From positions 115,107,432-115,171,431 of the forward strand of contig CM019831.1 in assembly GCA_009763385.1 (NCBI GenBank): a DNA stretch of 64,000 nucleotides, written 5' to 3'. Below are positions 41,636 through 52,701 of the stretch, one piece after another. How positions within the stretch are numbered: the first letter of the stretch is position 1; every line of letters begins with the position of its first letter. The notes under the pieces were generated by a model. That model did not search any database and was not told where the DNA came from. It saw nothing but the letters and a program-made list of their open reading frames with translations. The translations under genes were made by a program, and so were the position numbers. Origin of the DNA: Coix lacryma-jobi var. lacryma-jobi. Lineage: Eukaryota > Streptophyta > Magnoliopsida > Poales > Poaceae.

Positions 41636-43349
41636 AACCAGCTCCACTTGTATATGGAAGTGTGTTTATGCAGATAATGAAGAAATGAAGCAAAGTGAGC
41701 TGGTGGGCCCTGCATAAGGGGGTCGCCCGACCCCCTTATGGCCCCACCAGGGCTCTACGAAGTGGGATCAACCATGCTAAGCTCCAATGTGAAGAAATGT
41801 GCCAAAGAAATCTGGTGGGACCCACATAAAGGGGTCGCCCGAACCCTCTATGGGCCCACCAGGGCTCTGCCACGTGTCATGATCCATGTCAAGCGTCCCA
41901 AAGTGCTTCTCCACCCTTGGATCACAATTGTGCTTTCTCTCAACAGTGGAAGATGAAGTCACTTGGATCAATGGGCCCACAATGAAGCATCCAAAGTGAT
42001 CATGACACATTTCAATGTGCCAAACACCAAATGACAAGTGGGAACATCATCTACACATACCAAGGTGGGGCCAAGCCATCATAGGGGGGTCGCCCGACCC
42101 CCCCATGGGTCGGCCGACCTGGGGTGCCCCCCTAGGTGCCTTCTCGTGGAAGCTAAGGTGCCTTCACGGTGAATTAAGCCCAAGTCATGGCAGCCCTTCA
42201 TCTTGAGGTGGTTACAATCCAACAGAGGAGAGGGCACGTCAAGCGGATCGATGACGTGGCGGTGGAGTAGCCCCTACTCCACCTCCACCTATAAAATAGA
42301 GGCCCTCCCCCTCTCATTTGGGACACCAAGTCAACAAGAGTGCAATGTGAAGGAAGAAGTAGGATAGACACTATAGTTGTAGTTAGTGTGGGAGCTAGAG
42401 TTGAGTAGCAAGCTCTGCTTGGGTCTTCCGGGGCTGTCTTCAGAAGTGTCTGGTATAGCTTTATTTTATCTTTATTTCTACTTTTGTAAGACTTTACTTA
42501 TAATACTAGTCTTTCTCTACTTTACTTAGTCATTACTTTGTGCAATATTATGCTTGCTATAGTATTGCTGTGATTTACCTTAGTGTTTAGCCGTTATATA
42601 GTAGAGTGATTGGCCTAGCAACATGCCTGCAAATTATCATTGCCGGTAAAGGTAACACGGTATTCTAGTTAATCGTAAGTAGCTAGAGTAGTGAGAGACG
42701 GTGTAAGCGTGGTGCTTATACAAGATCTTACCCTTGGTTGTCGCCTGTCGCACGGATAGATAGTGGTAGCCAGCAGGTGGTGACAGCCCTGAATCTGGTC
42801 TCTGGAGTCCACCACGTGTTTTTAGGCAGGACTTAAAGGATAAGGCTGAGCAAGACGTTCCAACAGTAAGAGTCTCTGTGCTCCCTGTCCGCTCGTCACC
42901 TAGTTTGCTTGTCGTGAGGCGTCATTCTACTGTGTTTCCTCTTGCACTTGAGTTAAGTCATAGAAGTAGAGTTAGCATCATAGGAGTCCTATACTCTCTC
43001 GTTGTCCTCCCACCTAGCTACACTATTAGTTGTCCCACAGTTATCCTGGTGTACTTGTGTCATTACCTTCCTACCAATTTACCTTACCCCTCTACACTAG
43101 TTAGTACCAAGTTGTGGTAATCACTTAGATTTCCCTTAACACCATATTTCCTAGCCACCGCTTTCCCTTGGGATAAAATAAATAACGATACCTTGGAATA
43201 CTCCCGGGTGAAGTGCTACAGCGGTAGATTCTGTGCGCTTGCGGAATTATCCAATAGACATAAGAACTTACCCACAAGACACTTCTAGCGTCGTCGCTGA
43301 GGATAGACCTACCTCCTATTCTTAGTGGTGACGTTAAGAAGTGTCAACA
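41636..43349 (+). repeat. 3' LTR of H, right part
   Basis: Continues from 34273. GGGGGTCG-c-CCGACCCCC palindromes lie at about 41717-41737 and 42083-42102, a variant at 41831-41846, and GGTCGGCCGACC at 42109-42120. The TATA box TATAAAATA is at 42290-42298. It ends GTCAACA at 43349. The sequence around 42750-42800 and 43190-43260 (the 'agcaggtggtgacagccctg' and 'ctgtgcgcttgc' blocks) also occurs in I's LTR, so H and I are related families. Confidence 0.85.
42290..42298 (+). promoter_or_regulatory. TATA box of H's LTR
   Basis: TATAAAATA followed by a C-rich stretch. The GGGTCG palindromes lie 170-570 bases upstream, in U3. Confidence 0.7.
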
Positions 43350-44658
43350 AAGAGCGACCTAAAGGCGCAAGAGTCATTGGAACAAAATGGGTGTTTAGGA
43401 ACATGCAAGATGATCAAGGCAAGGTTGTTAGAAACAAGGCAAGGCTAGTTGCAAAGGGGTTCTCTCAAGTTGAAGGTTTGGATTTTGGAGAGATTTGCAC
43501 CGGTTGCAAGACTCGAAGCCATCCGTATCCTCCTTGCATATGCATCACATCATGACATTAAATTATATCAAATGGATGTGAAAAGTGCATTTTTAAATGG
43601 CTTCATAAATGAACTAGTATATGTTGATCAACCTCCCGGGTTTGAGGACCCTAGATATCCTAATCATGTTTATAGGTTGTCCAAGGCACTATATGGGCTC
43701 AAGCAAGCCCCTAGAGCGTGGTACGAGTGCCTCCGGGACTTCCTCATTGAGAAGGGCTTCACCATTGGGAAGGTTGACACCACACTATTCACCAAGAAGC
43801 TTGATGGAGAGATCTTCATTTGTCAAGTCTACGTTGATGATATCATCTTTGGGTCAACAAATGAAGCCTATTGCAAGGAATTTGGTGACTTGATGTTGAA
43901 GGAGTTCGAAATGTCCATGATTGGCGAGCTCACGTTCTTCCTAGGCTTCCAAGTCAAGCAATTGAAGGAGGGGACTTTTATCTCAAGAGAAGTACACAAA
44001 AAGACCTCCTCAAGCGCTTCAATATGGATGATTGCAAGCCTATCAAGACTCCAATGCCAACAAATGGACATCTCAACCTAGATGAGGGAGTAACCCGGTT
44101 GATCAAACTATCTACCATTCTATGATTGGTAGCTGTTATACTTGACCGCATCTAGGCCCGACATCATGTTTAGTGTGTGCATGTGTGCTCGGTTTCAAGT
44201 TGATCCTAGGGAATCACATCTCATAGCCATGAAGAGAATCCTTAGGTACCTAAAGCACACCCCAAGCATTGGCCTTTGATATCCCAAAGGAGCTAACTTC
44301 CAACTCGTTGGTATTCCGATTCGGATTACGCGGGTTGCAAAATTGATAGAAAGAGCACATCCGGAGGGTGCCATTTGCTTGGGAGATCACTAGTTTCATG
44401 GAGTTCGAAAAAGCAAAATAGTGTGGCCTTGTCTACCGCCGAGGCGGAATACATAGCCGCGGGTGCTTGCTGTGCACAAATCCTTTACATGAACACAAAC
44501 CCTTTTAGACTATGTGTAGTTTTATATAAGGGTACCTTTGTGTGTGACAATGAGAGTGCGGTTAAGCTTGCTAACAACCCGGTTCAACACTCTCGCACAA
44601 AGCACATAGATATTCGCCATCACTTTCTAAGAGACCATGTTTCAAAGAAAGATATATC
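43350..44658 (+). pseudogene. pol: Element E pol: RT and RNase H part (left of C)
   Basis: Resumes at ERPKGARVIGTKWVF, an RT N-terminal motif, directly after H. A two-base loss near 43492 shifts the frame (DFGE-x-APVARLEAIR). The second frame (to 44081) holds KSAFLNGFINELVYVDQPPGF, LYGLKQAPRAWY, the catalytic YVDDIIFGS and FEMSMIGELTFFLGFQ. A further shift near 43985 breaks it. Then come MIGSxLY, RPDIMFSVCMCARFQ and a TGG-to-TGA stop near 44277. RNase H with STAEAEYIAAG, CDNESAVKLANNP and HIDIRHHFLRDH ends where C is inserted after KKDI (44658). No active protein expected. Confidence 0.88.
44654..44658. repeat. Target site duplication of C (ATATC), left copy
   Basis: ATATC directly before the TGAAGGACC end of C, repeated at 55020-55024 directly after its other end. 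Joining the flanks restores E pol from KKDIS to the LADIFTK region. Confidence 0.93.
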
Positions 44659-45072
44659 TGAAGGACCGAAAATGCTAAAGCAAGGCGACCAGAGGGGGGT
44701 GAATGGGAGCCTAAAAAAATTCTTTCGAAATTACGGCCTTTGTCCCAACAAAATCAACCCCAAAAGCTTCGGACTCAAACGCGATGCCCATGACCCTCAG
44801 AAAGAGGTTGGATGATCCCTAGGATCACAGCGAGGCACCACACAAGAGAGCAAACCAAAACTCTCAAAACTCCGACTCAAGTTTGGCCCCAAAAACCGAC
44901 TCCCAAACATAGATAGAGGGCTACGTCGGAATTCCCCCAAATACCTATGCTAACACGTAGCAAAGATAGTTAGACAGGTTCCTAGGTGAACTCTAAGAGC
45001 AAATGAGAAGTCCGAAAACGAAGCGGAAAAGCCGAGAGAGCTAAAGCACTAAAATGCAACTTACAGCCGATT

Positions 45073-45338
45073 CACGGACTGTCTGGGCTGCTGGTGCCGG
45101 ACTATCCACGCCAGGGGCGGACTTTCCGCGAAACCCTGGCGGACTGTCCGCCGGCTAAAAGGTAAAAACAGCAAAGCTGCTGATCCTCCCCTGTGTGACT
45201 CACGGACTGTCCGCGCCTATATGGCGGACTGTCCGCCGGTCAAAACGACCGTGAGCAGTGCGCGCTGCGCTGTTCTGGTCTGGCCGAGCCCGATGGCCAG
45301 ACAGTCTACCACCAAGGGGCGGACAGTCCGCCACTGTC
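45073..45338 (-). repeat. GCGGACTGTCCGC palindrome array in C's 3' LTR
   Basis: At least eight copies of GCGGACTGTCCGCC, GCGGACAGTCCGCC or variants, in both orientations; they are near-perfect palindromes around a central CTG/CAG. The partner array is at 53117-53379 in the other LTR. It lies downstream of the TATA box, hence probably in the transcribed part. Confidence 0.85.
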
Positions 45339-45928
45339 CAGAAACCCCAAGATCCTCACGGGACAAAACCAAAATCGATTGGATCTTCACCAAATCGAAC
45401 GGGGCTGCAACCAAACTTCTCCCAAGTGTTCTTCTACGTGTTGGGAAGCTAATCCTAGGATATCATCGCCTCAACCAACTAGTCCATGAGAAATCCGAAG
45501 AAACACTAGAAAAGGGGAAGAAAGAAGAACAAAATGATTTCGACCCGATCTACTTGTTCGTGAGGGTAGAGATGAATTCTTCGGTGGAAATGTTCTCCTC
45601 ACTTCAAAGAACAGTTGATTTCAAACGGAATCGCAAAAGACGCAGCGTAGAGGGAGATCGAGTGAAGGGAAAATCGTGGAGAAAAGTAGAACGTGAAGAA
45701 CAACTCAAAATGCGAATTCAACCACGAATTTTGATCCTTGGATTCAGAGGAATGGATGATTGATTAAGCACTCGGTGTCGGGCTACAAGCCACTCCTAGC
45801 AACACAAAGCTTGGATGGCAAAAAGCTCAAGAACAAGAGCCAACTCTCCCTAACCCTAGCCTTCTCTCATAAAACACAAAATGAGAGAGACACCGTCCAA
45901 GAGATGTTGTCCAACACAGCCCCTTCAT

Positions 45929-45939
45929 CTATATATAGG
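45929..45939 (-). promoter_or_regulatory. TATA box of C's 3' LTR
   Basis: CTATATATAG in the context GCGCCTATATATAGATGAAGGGG on the minus strand. The same box is at 53975-53984 in the 5' LTR, where it would drive the element. Confidence 0.7.
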
Positions 45940-46270
45940 CGCACGTCCAAATGACACAAACGCCCTAACATGAAGTTCTAACCCAAATACCCCCTAGGGG
46001 TAAAACCGTCCAGTCCTGGCGATTTTCATCCGACGGCCACGCCCAAACATCTGGTAGCTTCGCCTTGTCGCGACCTCCAGGATGTTGCCGCGTGCCAATC
46101 TCCCGGGATGCCGCCGCGTGCCAATCTCCCGGGATGGTTCGCGTGTCAATCGACCGCCGCGCCTCCCTCGTGGATAGCTTCGCCGCCGCGCCAGCCTCTC
46201 CACACCGCCGCACGTTGACCGTTCTTTTGGACCCCCCCGGTTTTGAGGCCAAGCCGATAAACCCGCCAGC

Positions 46271-46403
46271 CCAGGTTTTGAGGCCCCAAACCTGGAAACC
46301 GTCCACCCCGAGTTTTTGAGGCCCAAACTTAGAAACCGGCCACCCCGAGTTTGAGGCCCAAACTCGGAAACCGTCGATGGTAGCTTTTTGAGGCTCAGCT
46401 ACC
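46271..46403 (-). repeat. Hairpin array in C's 3' LTR (four units)
   Basis: Units with the core TTTTGAGGCCCAAA (small length variants) and arms CCAGG/CCTGG (46271-46294), CCGAG/CTTAG (46308-46332, imperfect), CCGAG/CTCGG (46344-46366), and GGTAGC/GCTACC (46379-46403). They sit upstream of the TATA box. Confidence 0.85.
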
Positions 46404-47021
46404 GAACCCGCACCGTAGACGGGATGTGGTTCGCACACCCCGACCACCGGCACCGATGTCGATCCATGTCCAGCCTCCATGCCGAGCACAACGCCTTCGC
46501 CTTCCTTCTTCACTCGGCCGACGGCACTTGCGCCGCACGCAAGCCTGTGTCCAACCTCCCGCCAAGTGCTACGACGCCATCGTCTTCCTCCTGACTCGGC
46601 CGATCCATTGCACATCCCCATGTGCTCCTGCTCGTCGATGCCACGTGCCAGCTACCACAACTGGTCCTCTGGCCCTCCGGTCCGTCGGTCCAAGCCTCAC
46701 GTCCGCCCTTCACCGCTCTGGGTCCATCGGCATGGCACGTCCGCCGCACGGCACGCCTATCCTTCACCGCTCCCTGTCCGTCGGCACGTCACGTCTCTAC
46801 TTGACCTTCACCTCGCCATCGACCACGTGATCTGAGCTCCACACTTGTACATCAACACAGCCAAGAGACACATGTTGCACACGCACACCAACACATAAAC
46901 ACAACACAACTCAACGCCATCGGTTAGTCATAAACATTAAGCGCATAGCAAATAATGACTCAACCGGGAAAAGCCTCAAACCTTCCTCCCAAAAGTCAAT
47001 CATTCAACATATATGTTCTCA

Positions 47022-50000
47022 ATCTCCCCCTTGATGAATGCATTGACTAAAAATAAAACCACAAAGGAAGGGTTTGAAGGCAAGCCTCACTCAAGTGCCC
47101 AAAAGCCAAGTAAAAGCAAACACAAGGCCACTTGGAATGAGGAAGGATCATGGAAACTCCAAATAAAAGCTCTCGGTCCCGAAAGAAACGAAAAAAGCGG
47201 GCAAAGCCTCCACACAACCGAAGAGTCAAGAGAAACATTAGTTTCATGAATCCCAAAAGGCACTCAAAATCCAATCTCAATTAAATTGTCAAACAATCAT
47301 CACAAAAAGAAACCAAGGTTCTATCAACTTGGAAGTTCTTGTCCACTTGGGTTTCAAAATTTCTCCCCTTGATGATTGAAATGACAAAAAACTAGGCATA
47401 AGAGATGGTTTGAGATACCAAAACCGAAAAACTTGGTTACCAAAGACATGGGCAACGGCTCAACGCAACCAAGCAAAATTCAAGCAAAACTCCACAAAAG
47501 AGCAAAAACTCAAACAAGGAGCAAAAAACTTGGTTCGCAAAGACATGGGCAGCGACTCGACGCAACCAAGTCAAAAATGAGCTAACCCTCAAGAAGAGGC
47601 AGAAAAGGCTTAACACCACTAGCTCAAGGCTCGATAACAATTGAGGCTGAAACAACACATTAGAATGCGAAAACTGCTAGTCCCTTAAGATAGAGGCACA
47701 GAGGCTCAACACAACTAGCAGAATACTCGATACCAATCACAAGCAGCCAAAAATTGGTGAAAACAACTAGTTCCTCAAAACAGAGGCAAAATGGCTCGAC
47801 ACAACTAGCTGAAGGCTCCATACTAATCGAAAATAGCAAGCAAAAACTGCTAGTCCCTCAAGAGAGAGGCAAAACGGCTCAACACGACTAGCAGGCTTGA
47901 TACCGACTGAGAAAAACGCAAAGAGAAGCTCAAAATAAATGCAGAACTATACACTCGGAGCACGCGGGAGAAGTTGCAAAACAAAACAACTCCCCCTGGA
48001 AAGCAAGCCTATACACAAAGCTATGCAACAAAGCTCATTATGAAGGATACCAATGATGAAGCACATAAAAGAGCTAAACTCCCCTAGCTCAAAGCTCTCC
48101 CAAAGTGCACAACTCTCCCCTTTGTGCCAACACACAAACTCCCCCTTTCAAATAGCTTCTCCCCCTTGACAAAAGGGAACATGTGAGGGGTTCTGACATT
48201 TTTCCCAAAGTTGAACAACAACACAGACAAGTCATCAATCAAAAGCATATGGGGGTAACCACAAGGTGTATCGGAGCTGGGGATATGAACACTAAGCTAA
48301 AATGCATGATATGTGCAATGCAACAGCTTCAAGTGTATAGCAATCAGAATGAAAATATGCTCAAAAGGGTGCTGCCCTGAAACTTTAGCAACCAATACAA
48401 ATGCTAGCAAAGGCTCAAACTGATCAAATGATATGAAATATGAACAATTAAGCATATGAGCAGTTTTAACCCATTCAAAAGCAGTTCACCACTAAAATAG
48501 CACTTAGCATGAATAGACTGGAAATCAACCAAGTGCTAACCAAGTTAAAAAGGTGAACTACCCCTAGCAAAGTTCAATCATCATGCCATAGAATGAAGCA
48601 TAGACTTGTGTTATTTTCAAATTTTATCGGAGATTGCAGCGGTATTAACACAAGTTCAAATTAAAGCATGTGATTGTGAGAGGTTGAAAGCATGGTCATT
48701 GCCTAACTTTTCAACCGGGCTAAGCCTATGCAAGAAAAAGCAATCGGAAGCTTAAAGCACCGGTTTCGGTCTTACACTATACGGCTCAAGTTTAACTCAA
48801 ATGTGCAATGATAAACAGTCTCGATACCGTGATGTGCTGACACATGCAATCCCATCTCGATCTTTTCATTTCACTTAGACTTGGATCAAATTTTAAGCAC
48901 AAGGTAAATATGAACAAACCAAGCAAGTGAATGACTCAGTGCAAGAGACATAGCAACCTAGCATAAAAAGATAGCACAAGTGATCTCAACACATCTACCC
49001 ATGCTAGTTGCCACTCTCAATGGTGAACAAATTAAAGGTTCATAGTCGATTAGTCAAGTTCACCATTTGCAAAAAAATAGCTTAGCTCATAACAGGTATC
49101 AAGTGATCAAAAAGAGCCTAAGCTACAAGCATCATCTGAATAAACAGGGCATACCAAAAAGAGCATAATTTCATTCTCATTACTATAGACTGAAGCTCTA
49201 AAATGCAAGATGTACATGATGAAATGCATGCAGAGCTAGCCTTATAGGAACGGAGCAAAGCTAGCTCTAAAAAGGAAAGACCCAAAACAAAAGGGTATCG
49301 GAGAAATCCAACTATGATACAACGAGCAAAATGCTTCCCGAACTAAAAAGGGAAACACACACCAAACTCACAAGAGAGAGCCAAGAAACGCTCAAGCGAA
49401 CAGCCAGCAAAATCCACATCGGAAAGACCACACAGCAGAAAGAGGTCGAAGAAGGAGAGTACCAAAACCCAAACTCAGAAGTATGTCAGAGGTACATCAT
49501 GAAGCGCTTGACCTCCTGCTTGTGTGATACCCGAGGGGATGCATGAATCTCCTGAAATCTCTGGGGCGCCTGCCTCACCGAAGTCGTCTCCCCCTCGCCT
49601 AATGTTGTCGCTCCCACAGGTGCAGCTAGTGCCCGCTGGAGATGCTGCTCGAACAGAACCCCAAGTCATGGAAGAAAAAGAAATGGATCGGGTCCGTGAG
49701 CCACCCAAAATGCTTCTCCAGGCCTCCTGTTCTCCTGCACACTCAAAAGCAGAAGAAAAAACAAAGGGCATGTCTCGTCCAGTGTGACCTCAAGGTCTCC
49801 CAGACGGGTAGGTCACATTAATAACAGCACACGGTGAACTTCAACAAAAAGAGGTCTACCGATGAATGATAGCGCAAGGAGATCTGAACTATCATAACTA
49901 GTAAAACTACCATGCAATGGATGAAAGCACTATCTAGCAAAAATGCAGCCTAAAGACATGATTCAACCCCAAACAATCCTAAACCTCAACACCTGTACAG

Positions 50001-50540
50001 ATGCAAGATAATGATAGCAATAGGTCCAAAAGCATGTAACATGATAAAATTGTGGAAAGGCTAGTGCTCAAACTAATCATATCAATAGGGTACATGTAGC
50101 TAACCAAAACTAGCACCTGACAAGTGACACCTAATGAACATCATACCTCTACAAGTAAAGCTCATGAAGAAGTATGGTAAAGCATGGCATAATGTTCAGG
50201 AGGATCACCAACTAGCATGAAAAGTGGAATAGCCACCAAAACTGTACACGAGACTAGCATGACATGATATACAAGATAGCACAAGCTAGACTAAAACAAA
50301 ACATGATACAAAAGAAAATGTACATGCAAGAACTATACAAGTGAGCACATGATGGTCCATCTCATACCACAAGGAATAGAATATGAATGTACAAGGTATG
50401 AGTGTAAAAGAAAGCTCACCAAACTCTAAAAGCCTCTTTTGAGGCAAATCTAAGCGGCGTGTAGAGAACCATCAAATCTTGATCACATCTAAAAGATCAA
50501 GCTACATCAGGCGCATGTTCTCCACCCTGTGTCCTCGTAT
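47022..50540 (-). other. Pol-less 3' region of C with polypurine tracts and an RNase H scar
   Basis: No gene. The terminal tract AAGGGGGAGA (minus) abuts the LTR; further A/G tracts lie at about 47352, 47987, 48120, 48135 and 48160. The stretch 47040-49370 aligns by eye with the 3' regions of B and D, including the 'aaaggggaaacacacaccaa' block just after their pol stop (49360 vs 61430). About 49430-49510 matches the RNase H part around VKR-x-MRYL of D (61890-61990). From 49520 to 50540 I recognise nothing. Confidence 0.7.
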
Positions 50541-52583
50541 CTACACACAAGAGGACAAAGTAACCCGAGTCTTGGATCCCGAAGGGTTAGCAAGCATGTA
50601 CTTGGGAACCCAAGACTTGGTCACAAAACTCAACTTATCATGTGGGTTAGCATGATGCAAATGTTGGTTCAAATGCAATTTTGAAGCATCCTTGGAAACA
50701 TTCCTCAAAAGGACAACTCGAGGAGAAGAACGAGTCATACCACAGGAAAAGAGGCAAACATTTTCCAAGGTTTTTTGAAAAGAACCAATAGAAACACCAT
50801 GAGAAGCATGACGTGGACCAACACAAGTAGCACTAGAAGCATGTCCACGACCATGACCCAACCCACTAGAAAAGGAGTCATAAAACCCATCAACAAAGAT
50901 GGGCTTCTTACTAGGAGCACAAGCGTCCAAGCCATGAGAAGGGCTATGAACCACCATCTTCCTATAAGAGCGAGCTTGGCGCAAGCGTTTGGCACGCCGA
51001 TAGCAAAAGCTTTCTTGATGCCCATCTTTCTCACAAAAAGAGCAATGGTACAAAGGCCTACTGGAAGGCACACCATTCTCCGATAAGTGAGAAGTCCCTT
51101 GGGACTTGGAACAAGAAGCATCAACGCTCAACTTGGTGCCAACACTAGGAGCACACGTGCCATGGGAAAGGCTACGTGGCTTCCTAAAAGCCTTAGCTCG
51201 AATACGTCGCTCGTGTTTGACACGGCGGAAACAAAAATCGAATGAGTGTCCATCCTTCTTGCAAAAGGTGCAATGGAAAACCGGATTAGGAGCACGAGTC
51301 CCAAAAATATGAGAAGCACCCTTATCAAGAGAAGTCCCTTGGACATCACTCAAAGAAACAGCAAGGTTAGGAGTAGGTATGAAAGAGTGATCCGAAACCA
51401 TGGCACAAGTGCTATCGTCAAAAGACTCACGCGCAACACAAGAACTCAACTCTGGTTTCAAAAAATCAAGCTTAGAAACATCAACATCGGAGTTGCAAGA
51501 ATTGTGTGAATCAAAAGACTTAGCACAAAGACTCTTGCATCTTTTGGCTAAAACCTCATTTTCAAACATGAGGCGATCACAAGTACCACAAGGAGTGTTT
51601 CTCATGTTTTCCATCTCCTTTTCAATGCACTCGGCATATGTGGCACACAAGAGCTCAATCTCCTTCTCAAGGTTAGCACTCATATCATTGTGCTCAACCA
51701 ACTTAGCGCTCATATCATCGCGCATTTGCTTCAAAACCAAAACTTCTTTTTCTAAATCAATGCATGATGTGCCCATGAGACCGGTGGAAGAAACATCACC
51801 ATTTACATCAAGCAAAGAATCATGAATATCACTAGAAGTATGGCAAGCATTTGCATTCAAAGAGCATAAGCTACAAGGCCTAGAATTTATTTCAACAATT
51901 TCAGCCCTAGCATGCTCAAGTTCATCTACACATGTGGTGTGAGTCAATTTCAGTTTATTAATTTCAGCATGTAAAGGCTCACAAGAAACACATGGTAACA
52001 AAGCATTTGACTTAAGCAAGGCTATTTCAGTTTTAACACAATCAAGGTCCTTGCACAAGTCAATGCAAACTAAACATGGTTTGGAAGCATTAGATATCAA
52101 CATTTCATTTTCAGATTTTAAGCTAGCAAGAGAAAAGCATAGCTCATCATTCTTCATAACCATGTCACTACAAGAGGTGCAAGGTAAAGACGCACTAGAC
52201 TTCCAATGAGAAAGACCACATCTCAACCTAGCAACAGAGCATTTCAACTTCTTGATCTTTCTATGCAAGGTATCACAAAGCTCATCATATCTATTGTTGT
52301 CATCATGACAAGCATTAAATTGTAGGGACATAATCCCAAGACAAGCATAAAGTGTACCTTTCTTGGCCTTGCCAAGTTCACGTATACGATCCTCCATCGA
52401 ATGCTCATCATCTCCTAGAAAGTCCAGCAAAGCGTCCACCTCATGTTCTGCCTCAAGAGCCGCACTCCTCCTTCTTCTCGCAATGTCATCCTCGATCACA
52501 TGTCCATGATTCAAACCTGAGGACAAAGACACACTGGAAGAGGAACTGGATGTCATTTCCAAAAGCACTGTTAGTGTTAGCAA
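50541..52583 (-). CDS. gag: Element C Gag, intact, with PCxxC ladder and two zinc knuckles
   Basis: 680 codons without a stop; the likelier start is the second Met (MTSSSSSSVS, 52556), which resembles Sirevirus gag starts. Residues 30-350 are Leu/Glu/Lys-rich and coiled-coil-like. They carry five PCxxC motifs (C135/C138, C170/C173, C198/C201, C237/C240, C332/C335), each preceded by a Ser/Leu-rich turn. Two nucleocapsid knuckles of the form C-x2-C-x4-H-x4-C follow: C438-C441-H446-C451 and C514-C517-H522-C527, each with a basic tail. The end has KSWVPKYMLANPSGS, the Sirevirus gag terminal motif. It ends at a TAG behind TTTGTCCTCTTGTGTG, the place where pol would open in A and B. It is the only protein of C, and its conservation suggests packaging by C's own Gag with Pol supplied in trans. 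Confidence 0.88.
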   Translation of the reverse strand: MLTLTVLLEMTSSSSSSVSLSSGLNHGHVIEDDIARRRRSAALEAEHEVDALLDFLGDDEHSMEDRIRELGKAKKGTLYACLGIMSLQFNACHDDNNRYDELCDTLHRKIKKLKCSVARLRCGLSHWKSSASLPCTSCSDMVMKNDELCFSLASLKSENEMLISNASKPCLVCIDLCKDLDCVKTEIALLKSNALLPCVSCEPLHAEINKLKLTHTTCVDELEHARAEIVEINSRPCSLCSLNANACHTSSDIHDSLLDVNGDVSSTGLMGTSCIDLEKEVLVLKQMRDDMSAKLVEHNDMSANLEKEIELLCATYAECIEKEMENMRNTPCGTCDRLMFENEVLAKRCKSLCAKSFDSHNSCNSDVDVSKLDFLKPELSSCVARESFDDSTCAMVSDHSFIPTPNLAVSLSDVQGTSLDKGASHIFGTRAPNPVFHCTFCKKDGHSFDFCFRRVKHERRIRAKAFRKPRSLSHGTCAPSVGTKLSVDASCSKSQGTSHLSENGVPSSRPLYHCSFCEKDGHQESFCYRRAKRLRQARSYRKMVVHSPSHGLDACAPSKKPIFVDGFYDSFSSGLGHGRGHASSATCVGPRHASHGVSIGSFQKTLENVCLFSCGMTRSSPRVVLLRNVSKDASKLHLNQHLHHANPHDKLSFVTKSWVPKYMLANPSGSKTRVTLSSCV

Positions 52584-52683
52584 GACAAAAGCTCAACACC
52601 TCGACAAGCAAAGTCGGAAGTACAACTACTCTCAAAAGGTTGCCTTCGCGGATCCGGAACCGGTTAACGTGGAGAGATCCTTA

Positions 52684-52701
52684 ACTGGCTCCGATACCAA
52701 T
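52684..52701 (-). promoter_or_regulatory. Primer binding site of C (initiator Met tRNA type)
   Basis: On the minus strand the 5' LTR end is followed after one or two bases by TGGTATCGGAGCCAG. It differs by one base from the canonical plant initiator-Met site TGGTATCAGAGC; the change still allows G-U pairing. Confidence 0.8.

Larger units (their letters stand above)
31890..43349 (+). mobile_element. Element H: Athila-like gypsy element, 5'-deleted, hosting I
   Basis: What remains is the 3' ORF (about 31927-32746), a 1.4-kb non-coding region with Athila-type AGCTTGGGGGAG tracts, and a 3' LTR starting TGTTGACGG (34175). That LTR is interrupted by I at TCAAT and ends AGTGTCAACA at 43349 (TGTTGAC...GTCAACA inverted ends). 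E pol resumes at 43350. The 5' LTR, gag and pol of H are absent together with E's protease-integrase part. One deletion joining E gag to H's interior would explain both losses. Confidence 0.75.
44659..47021 (-). repeat. 3' LTR of C
   Basis: 2363 bases. In minus orientation: hairpin array (46403-46271), TATA CTATATATAG (45938-45929 region), then GCGGACTGTCCGCC palindromes (45338-45073) in R-U5. The first 190 bases differ from the other LTR by about five substitutions and two homopolymer changes. Confidence 0.93.

Noticed and set aside
42878..43120. 80-codon frame in H's LTR
   Set aside because: It is within the R-U5 part of an LTR and has no recognisable motif.
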